Assembly (NCBI RefSeq): GCF_001426705.1
Contig: NZ_LMFC01000001.1
Span: 111,450 to 175,449, forward strand
Direction of reading: 5' to 3'
Source of the DNA: Cellulomonas sp. Root485
Lineage (GTDB): Bacteria > Actinomycetota > Actinomycetes > Actinomycetales > Cellulomonadaceae
Length of the DNA: 64,000 bases
In this document: positions 54,701-61,821 of the stretch, piece after piece
How the letters are laid out: every line of letters begins with the position of its first letter
How positions within the stretch are numbered: the stretch's first letter is position 1
Translations under genes and position numbers: made by a program
Notes under the pieces: generated by a model
Seen by the model: only the letters and a program-made list of their open reading frames with translations
Told to the model about the DNA's origin: nothing
Database searches by the model: none

Positions 54701-54938
54701 CGCCGCAGACTCGGTGCGAGCTGAACGGCGCGAGGTCCGTGAGGCAACGCGCCGGTACCGATCGAGGGCGCGCAGTCGCGGTTCGCCAGCGGTCACGCTG
54801 GGAGACGTCGCCCGAGTGGCAGGCGCTCGGCGGTCGACTCAGGAAGGTCCCGGCAGTCCCGGCAGCCCTCGCCACGACCACGGGTGAGAGCCGCGTGCGT
54901 GCACCGTCGCGCCGAGGCTCCGCCGAGCGTTGCGACGG

Positions 54939-54992
54939 CTCGCGGACACGACAGTGAGCAAGGAGCTCGCGGACACGACAGTGAGCAAGGAG
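54939..54992. repeat. Exact 27-bp tandem duplication before a secreted protein gene
   Basis: The unit runs from CTCGCGGACACGACAG to GAGCAAGGAG and occurs twice, identical and adjoining. Both copies end in AAGGAG; a third purine tract (AAGGAGGAAG) directly precedes the ATG at 55012. The duplication may alter leader length and translation. Confidence 0.85.
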
Positions 54993-55011
54993 AAGGAGAA
55001 GGAGGAAGAAG

Positions 55012-55455
55012 ATGTTGCGCAAGATGGCTCTCGGATTCATCGCGCTTCTCGTGGCAGCGATGTCGGGGCTCGCGGCTCAGCCGGCCGCAGCGGCGACACG
55101 ACAACCCGTCGCTGAGGTGACGGTCCTGCCGGCAGCGCACCTCACCGACGGAGGCGCTGCGATCACGGTCCGGCTTCTCGTCCGGTGCCGGCCGGTCGAC
55201 GGTGTGCAGTGGGAAGGCTTCGTCAACGCCACCCAGGGTGACGTCTTCGCCTGGGCGGGACTCCCGCTCGTCTGCGACGGACGTCGGCACCTGGTGCATG
55301 TCGTCCTCCCGGTCAGCGCTCCTCCGGGCACCGCGGAGTTCACCCGTGGCGCGGCAGAGGTGTCCGCCGTGATCATGGACGAGAACACCCTCGTCGAGTA
55401 CGCCGACGACGCGCGCTCGGTGAAGGTGGTGGCGAGGTGCCACGGCACCTCCTGA
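55012..55455 (+). CDS. Small secreted protein of unknown function
   Basis: The 147-residue product has a classical signal peptide (residues 1-27, MLRKMALGFIALLVAAMSG, cut after AAA) and a beta-rich mature domain of about 120 residues with three cysteines (VRCRP, LVCDG, VARCHG). No family is recognised. ATG 55012 has AGGAGG 6 bp upstream, a strong site. It lies between the pilin genes and an effector-binding-domain gene, in the same direction. A cell-surface or pilus-linked role is only suggested by place. Confidence 0.75.
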   Translation: MLRKMALGFIALLVAAMSGLAAQPAAAATRQPVAEVTVLPAAHLTDGGAAITVRLLVRCRPVDGVQWEGFVNATQGDVFAWAGLPLVCDGRRHLVHVVLPVSAPPGTAEFTRGAAEVSAVIMDENTLVEYADDARSVKVVARCHGTS

Positions 55456-55505
55456 CGCACGCCCGTCGTCGACCGGGACCAGACCAGACCGACCCGAGGA
55501 GCACC

Positions 55506-55970
55506 GTGGACATCACCGTCGAGGACCAGCCGACCGATCTGGTCGCCGTCGTACGCGAGCGCGTCGCCATGGACGCCCTGGCAGCCTTCTACGACCGCGC
55601 CTACCGCGCGGTGCTCGAGGAGGTCACGGCGGCAGGGCTGGCCGTCACCGGCCCCGCGTTCGGCTGGTACCGGGACATGCCGACGGACTCGGTCGACCTC
55701 GCCGCGGGCTTCTGGGTCGGCGCGGACGGCGTCCGCTCGCTGGGGGGCGGGGTCGAGGTCGTCGAGCTGCCGGGCGGCCCGGCGGCGGTCGGGATGCATG
55801 TCGGCAGCTACGACGGCCTTGCGGGAGCGTGGGACGAGCTCCGCACGTGGATGTCGGAGCAGTCCGCCCAGATGCGGGGCGACTTCCTCGAGGTGTACGT
55901 CACGGACCCGGCGGAGGCTGCCGACGCGAGCCAGAACGAGACGCGCCTGGTGCTGCCTATCGTCCGGTGA
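55506..55970 (+). CDS. GyrI-like small-molecule-binding protein
   Basis: The 154-residue protein is a stand-alone GyrI-like/effector-binding domain: residues 1-20 form the first strand (DITVEDQPTDLVAVVRERV), then AFYDRAYRAVLEEV, GPAFGWYRDMP, VGMHVGSYDGLAGAWDELRTWM and a final LEVYVTDPAEA. These domains bind drugs or hydrophobic ligands in AraC and MerR regulators, or act alone. GTG 55506 has GAGGAG 5 bp upstream. It ends against the helicase terminator. Confidence 0.82.
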   Translation: MDITVEDQPTDLVAVVRERVAMDALAAFYDRAYRAVLEEVTAAGLAVTGPAFGWYRDMPTDSVDLAAGFWVGADGVRSLGGGVEVVELPGGPAAVGMHVGSYDGLAGAWDELRTWMSEQSAQMRGDFLEVYVTDPAEAADASQNETRLVLPIVR

Positions 55971-56067
55971 GCTGACGGCCGCTCTCGCGGGCGCCCGCGG
56001 CGTCGCGCGTGGCGCGGGGGGCGATCGCGCAGAAGCGAGGCACGAACGCCGCACCGGCCCGGGCGCG

Positions 56068-56085
56068 CGAGGGCCGCCGCCCTCG
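56068..56085 (-). terminator. Hairpin after the DECH helicase gene
   Basis: CGAGGGC (56068-56074) pairs with GCCCTCG (56079-56085) over a CGCC loop, 5 bp beyond the helicase stop. It also faces the GyrI-like gene and may serve both. Confidence 0.55.
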
Positions 56086-56090
56086 GACGT

Positions 56091-58856
56091 TCAGGAGGCC
56101 GTCGGTGCGTGGGCGAGGACCGCGGTGAGCAGGCGGATCGCGGCCGCCTTGTCCAGCGGGTTGTTCGCGTTGCCGCACTTGGGCGACTGCACGCACGCAG
56201 GGCACCCGGCGAAGCAGCGGCAGGCGGCGATGGCGTCCCGGGTGGCTCGCAACCAGGTCGCTCCGAGCGCGAAGCCGCGCTCTGCGAAGCCGGCCCCGCC
56301 GGGATAGGCGTCGTGGACGAACACGGTGGCGTGCTCGGTGTCGACGTGCAGCGCGGTCGACAGCCCGCCGAGGTCCCACCGGTCGCACGTCGCGAGCAGC
56401 GGGAGGAGGCCGATCGACGCGTGCTCGGCGGCGTGCAGGGCACCCGGGGCGGCCTCGACGGTGACCCCGGCGGCGAGGAGGACCTCGGCCGGCGCGGTCC
56501 ACCACACGGCGGTCGTGCGCAGGGTGCGGGCGGGCAGGTCGAGCTCCTCGGTGCCGAGCACCTGCAGGTCGGGGATGCGTTTGCGCTGGTAGCCGAGGAC
56601 CTGGGTGGTCACGTCGACGGACCCGAACCCCCAGGTGACCGGTCCCCAGGGCACCTCGGCGTCGACGGACTGGATCTCGGTCGTCGTGACCCAGCGCGCC
56701 CAGGTGCCGTAGTCGACGTCGCGGCGGGTGACGAGGGCGACGCCGTCCTCGAGCCGGAGCTCGTCGACGACGAACGAGGCGCCCTGGTGCACGTAGACGG
56801 CGCCGTCGTGCACGGTGGAGTCGGCGGAGGCGGCGTCGACCGTGCCGAGCAGGCGGCCGGTGACGGACTCGACGACGCGGACGGGGTCGCCGCCGGCGCC
56901 GCGCAGGTCGGTCAGACGGCTGGCCTGCTCGTTGTGCGTCCAGTACCAGCCGGACGGCCGCCGCCGCAGGGTCCCGCGCTCGACCAGCTCGGCGAGCAGC
57001 TCGGCGGTGCGTGGCCCGAAGAGGCCGAGCTCCTCGGACCGCAGCGGCAGCTCGGCGGCGGCGGCGCACAGGTGCGGCGCCAGCACGTAGGGGTTGGTGG
57101 TGTCGAAGACGGTGGCCTCGACGGGGGCGTCGAAGATCGCCTCGGCGTGGTGCACCAGGAACGTGTCGAGCGGGTCCTCGCGGGCGACGAGGACGACGAG
57201 CCCGTCGGTGCCCGCTCGTCCGGCGCGGCCCGCCTGCTGCCACAGCGAGACGCGGGTGCCGGGCCAGCCGGCGATGAGCACGGCGTCGAGCCCGGAGATG
57301 TCGACGCCCAGCTCCAGGGCGTTGGTCGTCGCGAGCGCCCGCAGTGCGCCGGACCGGATCGCGGACTCCAGGGCCCGACGCTCCTCGGGCAGGTAGCCGC
57401 CGCGGTAGGCCTGCACGGACGTCGCGAACGTGGGGTCGATCTCCAGCAGGTGCGCCCGGGTGGTGGCCGCGACGGACTCGGCGCCACGGCGTGACCGCGT
57501 GAACGCGAGCGAGCGGGCTCCCGCGGCGGTGAGGTCGGCGAGGAGGTCCGCGATCTCGGCGGTCGCGGTGCGGCGCGGCCGGTCGGACGGCTCCGCGACG
57601 AACCGCTCGCCCGTGCCGAGCGGGCCGGACCCCTCGCCCGTGCCGAGCGAACCGGACTCCCAGGCCGTCGTGGGCGCGCCGGCATCGAGGTGCGTGGTGG
57701 GTAGGCCGGGATCGAGGCCCGCGCCCGACGCCTCGCGTGCTCCGAACCTGCCGGGGTTCGGTCCAGGACCGTCGCCGACCCCGGGGAGCATCTCGGCGAG
57801 GGCCTCCGCGAGGACGACGGGGTCGTCGGCGCCGGGGAACGCGGGAGGCGGCGTCGCGACGGTTCCGGGTACCGCCCAGACGTCGTCCGGAGCGGGTGGG
57901 CTCAGGTCGTCGGCGCTGCGGGTCACGTGGCGGGGCAGCGCGAGCGGGGTGGCCCACGGGTCGTCCTCGGGCAGGAGCGCGGACCAGGGGGCGTCGGAGC
58001 CGGGCAGCTCAGGCGGCTGCCACAGGACGAAGGTCTTGCGGCCGGCGGGGGAGGCGTCGGCGGTGACGGCCGTGACCTCGGACGGGTCGACGCCGATGAG
58101 CCGGGCCGCGCTCACGGCGGGATCGGACGTGGTGGCGGACGCGAGCAGGAACGTCGGCGTCGCACCGTAGGACGCGGCGAGCCGGCGCAGGCGGCGCAGC
58201 ACCAGGCCGACGTGCGCACCGAACACCCCGCGGAACGCGTGGCACTCGTCGACCACCACGTACCGCAGCGACCCGAGCAGCCGCGCCCACCGCCGGTGCT
58301 GGGGCAGGAGCGCGAAGTGCAGGAAGTCGGGATTGGTCAGGACGACGTCCGCGTGCTCCTGCACCCAGCGTCGCTCGTCGAGGGACGTGTCGCCGTCACA
58401 GGTGGAGACCCGCACGTCGCGGGTGCGGCCGGCCACCAGGAGCCGGTCGAGGGCGGCAAGCTGGTCGGCGGCCAGCGCCTTGGTCGGGCACAGGTAGAGG
58501 GTCGTCGCGCGCCGGGTCACCGACTCGATGCGGCCGGGGTCGAGCAGGGACCGGGCGCTCGCGGCCCGGGCCGTCGACAGGGCGGGGAGCCAGAACGCGA
58601 GGGACTTGCCGGACCCGGTGGAGGTCGCCAGGACAGTGTGCCGACCGGACCACGCGGCGTCGGCGGCCTCGACCTGGTGCAGCCAGGGACGGTCGACGCC
58701 CAGCGCGCGGTAGCCCTGCACGAGGTCGGGGTCCGCCCACGACGGCCAGTCCGCCTGCGTACCGGCCCGCGCGGGCAGGTGCCGGACGTGGGTCATGCGC
58801 TCGGAGCGGCCCCCGGCGGCGAGCAGCACGTCGAGCAGCGCGCCGGGTTCCACCAC
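56091..58856 (-). CDS. DECH-box helicase with DUF1998-type C-terminal cysteine cluster
   Basis: The 921-residue protein belongs to the helicase of the actinobacterial helicase/secretion neighbourhood (TIGR03817-type, Rv3649-like). It has Walker A ATSTGSGK at 77-84, a DECH box in VVVDECHAF, SATTSDP (motif III), motifs V-VI with ALATTNALELGVDISGLD and QQAGRAGRAG, and a DUF1998-like cysteine cluster (CRCFAGCPACVQSPKCG). The linker at about 280-410 is low-complexity, with repeated GTGE/GPLGTG units. GTG 58856 has GAGGA upstream. Its link to the pilus genes is conserved by position; its nucleic acid target is unknown. Confidence 0.9.
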   Translation of the reverse strand: MVEPGALLDVLLAAGGRSERMTHVRHLPARAGTQADWPSWADPDLVQGYRALGVDRPWLHQVEAADAAWSGRHTVLATSTGSGKSLAFWLPALSTARAASARSLLDPGRIESVTRRATTLYLCPTKALAADQLAALDRLLVAGRTRDVRVSTCDGDTSLDERRWVQEHADVVLTNPDFLHFALLPQHRRWARLLGSLRYVVVDECHAFRGVFGAHVGLVLRRLRRLAASYGATPTFLLASATTSDPAVSAARLIGVDPSEVTAVTADASPAGRKTFVLWQPPELPGSDAPWSALLPEDDPWATPLALPRHVTRSADDLSPPAPDDVWAVPGTVATPPPAFPGADDPVVLAEALAEMLPGVGDGPGPNPGRFGAREASGAGLDPGLPTTHLDAGAPTTAWESGSLGTGEGSGPLGTGERFVAEPSDRPRRTATAEIADLLADLTAAGARSLAFTRSRRGAESVAATTRAHLLEIDPTFATSVQAYRGGYLPEERRALESAIRSGALRALATTNALELGVDISGLDAVLIAGWPGTRVSLWQQAGRAGRAGTDGLVVLVAREDPLDTFLVHHAEAIFDAPVEATVFDTTNPYVLAPHLCAAAAELPLRSEELGLFGPRTAELLAELVERGTLRRRPSGWYWTHNEQASRLTDLRGAGGDPVRVVESVTGRLLGTVDAASADSTVHDGAVYVHQGASFVVDELRLEDGVALVTRRDVDYGTWARWVTTTEIQSVDAEVPWGPVTWGFGSVDVTTQVLGYQRKRIPDLQVLGTEELDLPARTLRTTAVWWTAPAEVLLAAGVTVEAAPGALHAAEHASIGLLPLLATCDRWDLGGLSTALHVDTEHATVFVHDAYPGGAGFAERGFALGATWLRATRDAIAACRCFAGCPACVQSPKCGNANNPLDKAAAIRLLTAVLAHAPTAS

Positions 58857-58934
58857 CCGTCCATCCTCGCACCGGGCCCGACGACCGCCGCGCCGCCCCC
58901 ACATCACCACGCGCGGGAGGGCAGGATCGGGTGC

Positions 58935-59696
58935 ATGGCGGACCGGATCGACCTCAACTGCGACCTCGGAGAGGAGGTCGACGCCTGGGAGCCGGGGGTC
59001 GACGGCCTCGACACCATGCTGCTCGACGTCGTGACCAGCGCGAACGTCGCGTGCGGATTCCACGCGGGCGACGAGCGCATCATGGCCGCGGTGTGCCGGG
59101 CGGCGGCGGCCCGTGGGGTGGCCGTCGGCGCGCACGTGTCCTACCTCGACCGCGAGCACTTCGGGCGCCGCTTCGTCGACGTGCCGCCGGACGTGCTGCG
59201 GGCGCAGGTGGCGCAGCAGATCGGGGCGCTGCAGGCGATCGCGCACCACGAGGGGACACGCGTGGCCTACGTGAAGCCGCACGGCGCGCTCTACAACGCG
59301 GTCGTCCACCACGAGGAGCACGCACAGGCGGTCGTCGCCGCGCTCACGGACCTGCCCGTCCTGGGGCTGCCGGGGTCCGCGGTGCTGGCCGCTGCGACTG
59401 CGCGGGGACTGCGTGCGGTGACGGAGGCCTTCGCCGACCGCGGCTACCGGGCGGACGGCACGCTCGTGCCCCGCTCGGAGCCGGGGGCGCTGGTCACCGA
59501 CACCGACGAGGTGGCCGCCCGGGTGGTGCGGCTCGCCACGGAGGGTGTCGTCCGGGCCGTCGACGGGACCGAGGTGCGGGTGGGTGCCGAGTCGGTGTGC
59601 GTGCACTCCGACACCCCGGGGGCCGCGGCACTGGCCCGGACGGTCCGGGCTGCCCTGGTCGAGAACGGTGTGGCGGTCGTGCCCTTCGTGGCCTGA
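58935..59696 (+). CDS. pxpA: 5-oxoprolinase subunit A (LamB/YcsF family)
   Basis: The 253-residue protein has DLNCDLGEE at the start, TSANVACGFHAGD, VGAHVSYLDREHFGRR, VKPHGALYN, EAFADRGYRADGTLVPRS and VCVHSDTPGA, the complete PxpA signature. With PxpB and PxpC it hydrolyses 5-oxoproline to glutamate using ATP. ATG 58935 is preceded by AGGAT, as is pxpB. It is divergent from the helicase and leads the pxp operon. Confidence 0.95.
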   Translation: MADRIDLNCDLGEEVDAWEPGVDGLDTMLLDVVTSANVACGFHAGDERIMAAVCRAAAARGVAVGAHVSYLDREHFGRRFVDVPPDVLRAQVAQQIGALQAIAHHEGTRVAYVKPHGALYNAVVHHEEHAQAVVAALTDLPVLGLPGSAVLAAATARGLRAVTEAFADRGYRADGTLVPRSEPGALVTDTDEVAARVVRLATEGVVRAVDGTEVRVGAESVCVHSDTPGAAALARTVRAALVENGVAVVPFVA

Positions 59697-59798
59697 CGCA
59701 CGACCCGCGGGTGCGGACGGGCCGCACCGCGCGTGGCGCGTCGGGTCACGGAGACGACCGGCGCGGTCCCCGTGCCCGACGTCCGGCAGGATCGGCTC

Positions 59799-60440
59799 AT
59801 GACCGACGCACGCGCGCCTCGGGTGGTGCCCTACGGGGACGACGCCGTCCTCGTCGAGCTCCCGGGGCTCGCGGAGGTCCGCGCGCTCGACGACGCCGTC
59901 CGGGCGGCGCGCACCACGGACCCCGACGCGGCGGGCATCGTCGACCAGGTCCCGGCCGCGCGCACGCTCCTGCTGCGGGTACGCGAGGACGCGGACCCCG
60001 GGGCGCTGCCGGTGGAACGCTGGTGGGCTGCACGGTCCGACCGGACCGCCGAGGCAGAAGCCCGCGAGGTCGTGCTCGCCGTCGACTACGACGGCCCGGA
60101 CCTCGCCGACGTCTCCCGGCTGACCGGGCTCACGGTCGACGAGGTCGTCGCGCGGCACACGGGAGCGCGGTACACGGTGGCGTTCGGCGGTTTCATGGCG
60201 GGCTTCGCGTACCTGGTCGGCCTGGACCCGGTGCTGCGCGTGCCGCGCCTCGACAGCCCGCGCGAGCGTGTCCCCGCGGGATCGGTGGCGATCGCGGACG
60301 AGTTCAGCGCGGTGTATCCGGCGGCCACCCCGGGCGGCTGGCGACTGCTCGGCCGGTGCGAGCGGACGCTCTTCGACGTCCACCGCGACCCCCCGGCGCT
60401 CCTCCAGCCCGGCACGCACGTGCGGTTCACGGCGTCATGA
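59799..60440 (+). CDS. pxpB: 5-oxoprolinase subunit B (KipI-like)
   Basis: The 213-residue protein has the PxpB/KipI carboxylase-like pattern: RVVPYGDDAVLVEL, YDGPDLADVSRLTGLTVDEVV, HTGARYTVAFGGFMAGFAYL and RVPAGSVAIADEFSAVYP. It lies 102 bp after pxpA and its stop overlaps the pxpC ATG. The gap after pxpA shows no promoter or hairpin, so co-transcription is likely. Confidence 0.93.
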   Translation: MTDARAPRVVPYGDDAVLVELPGLAEVRALDDAVRAARTTDPDAAGIVDQVPAARTLLLRVREDADPGALPVERWWAARSDRTAEAEAREVVLAVDYDGPDLADVSRLTGLTVDEVVARHTGARYTVAFGGFMAGFAYLVGLDPVLRVPRLDSPRERVPAGSVAIADEFSAVYPAATPGGWRLLGRCERTLFDVHRDPPALLQPGTHVRFTAS

Positions 60441-61315
60441 CGGACCGCGCGCTGGAGGTGCTCGAGCCGGGTCTGCTCACGCTCGTCGAGGACCTGGGGC
60501 GGCCCGGCTGGGCGCACATCGGGGTCGGCCGGTCGGGCGCGGCCGATGCGGGGGCGCTGCGGCTGGCCAACCGGCTCGTCGCCAACGACGAGGGCGCGGC
60601 GGGGCTCGAGGTCCTGCTCGGCGGGCTGCGGGTGCGTGCCGTCGGGGACGTGACCGTCGCGCTCGCGGGCGCCCGGGGACCGGCGTGGCTGGACGACCGG
60701 CCGGTCGGACACGAGGCCGTGCTGGAGCTGCGGTCGGGCACGGAGCTGCGGCTGGGCACGGTCACCTCCGGGCTGCGGACGTACGTCGCGGTGCGGGGCG
60801 GGATCGACGTGCCGACGGTGCTGGGGTCCCGGTCGACGGACCAGCTCGCCGCACTCGGGCCGGGACCCGTGCGGGCCGGTGACGTCCTGCCGGTCGGTGC
60901 CGCGCCGGTGGGCTGGCCGGTGGTGGACCTCGCGCCGGTGGCGGCCCCGCCGGACCGGGTCGAGCTGCCCGTGGTGCCGGGGCCGCACGCCGACTGGTTC
61001 GAGGACGTGCTCGCGCGGTTGCAGGCCGGCGAGTGGCACGTGACGCCGTCGACGAACCGGGTGGCGGTGCGCCTGACGGGGCCGGCGCTCGCCCGCACCC
61101 CCGACGCCACGGGACGGGAGCTGCCGTCGGAAGGGCTGGTCCTCGGTGCCGTGCAGGTGCCGCCGGACGGGCAGCCCGTCGTGTTCGGCGTGGACCATCC
61201 CGTCACGGGCGGCTACCCGGTGGTCGCGGTGGTCCGGCGGTACGCGCACGGCCGGCTCGCCCAGGTCAGGCCGGGGGACCGCGTGTCCTTCGTCCACGGC
61301 CTCGCGTCTGTTTGA
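60437..61315 (+). CDS. pxpC: 5-oxoprolinase subunit C (KipA-like biotin-dependent carboxylase fold)
   Basis: The 292-residue protein has EPGLLTLVEDLGRPGWAHIGVGRSGAADAGALRLAN and GLEVLLGGL at the start, YVAVRGGIDVPTVLGSRSTD in the middle and LPSEGLVLGAVQVPPDGQPV and GYPVVAVV near the end, all PxpC/KipA features. ATG 60437 overlaps the pxpB stop. It completes the ATP-dependent 5-oxoprolinase. Confidence 0.94.
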   Translation: MTDRALEVLEPGLLTLVEDLGRPGWAHIGVGRSGAADAGALRLANRLVANDEGAAGLEVLLGGLRVRAVGDVTVALAGARGPAWLDDRPVGHEAVLELRSGTELRLGTVTSGLRTYVAVRGGIDVPTVLGSRSTDQLAALGPGPVRAGDVLPVGAAPVGWPVVDLAPVAAPPDRVELPVVPGPHADWFEDVLARLQAGEWHVTPSTNRVAVRLTGPALARTPDATGRELPSEGLVLGAVQVPPDGQPVVFGVDHPVTGGYPVVAVVRRYAHGRLAQVRPGDRVSFVHGLASV

Positions 61316-61337
61316 ATGCACGGAGGGAGGGGACCCG

Positions 61338-61673
61338 ATGGATGTGCGTGTGACCAGCCGGGATGTCGGTCCCCGGACCGTCGTGGCGGTCGAGGGCGAG
61401 ATCGACGTGTCGTCCGCCGACGCGCTGCGCGACCAGATCTCGGAGCTGCTCGAGCGGGACCGGACCGACCTGGTCATCGACCTGCGGGCAGTCCGGTTCA
61501 TGGACTCGACGGGCCTCGGCGTCCTCGTCGGCACCCTGAAGAAGGTCCGGCTGGCCGGTGGTCAGCTGCAGCTCGTGATCGACTCCGAGAAGCTGCTCAA
61601 GGTCTTCCGGATCACCGCGCTGCTCCAGGTGTTCACGGTGCACGACACGGTGGAGGCGGCCCTGGACGCCTGA
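61338..61673 (+). CDS. STAS-domain anti-sigma factor antagonist (RsbV/BldG-like)
   Basis: The 111-residue protein is a single STAS domain with the phosphorylatable Ser57 in FMDSTGLGVLVG. It would bind an RsbW-type anti-sigma kinase when unphosphorylated and release a sigma factor. ATG 61338 has GGGAGGGG 5 bp upstream. It begins 22 bp after pxpC and could be transcribed with it or from a promoter in the pxpC end; no partner kinase is in the window. Confidence 0.9.
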   Translation: MDVRVTSRDVGPRTVVAVEGEIDVSSADALRDQISELLERDRTDLVIDLRAVRFMDSTGLGVLVGTLKKVRLAGGQLQLVIDSEKLLKVFRITALLQVFTVHDTVEAALDA

Positions 61674-61720
61674 TCGGGTGTCCTGGACGCGCGACCGGGT
61701 GAAACGCGCCGTGTCCGGTT

Positions 61721-61758
61721 TGTCAGATATTGACAGGGTTCTCCGCGGGGCGTGAACT
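61721..61758 (+). promoter_or_regulatory. SigA-type promoter with overlapping inverted repeat
   Basis: TTGACA (61730-61735) and TGAACT (61753-61758) are 17 bp apart, a good vegetative promoter for the phosphoesterase. TGTCA-GATAT-TGACA (61721-61735) is an inverted repeat that covers the -35, a likely operator. Confidence 0.65.
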
Positions 61759-61821
61759 CGTCGCGGGACGACTGGCCGCCGACGTCGCGGCGACCGCTCC
61801 CCGTTCAGCGAGGGGACGACG

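Larger units (their letters stand above)
54477..55011. other. Gene-free region with two exact tandem duplications
   Basis: The 535 bases after the pilin genes hold no credible gene. A 37-bp unit is duplicated exactly at 54627-54663 and 54664-54700, and a 27-bp unit at 54939-54965 and 54966-54992. The end of the second copy supplies the purine-rich ribosome site of the secreted protein at 55012. No clear terminator follows the pilin operon. Confidence 0.6.
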
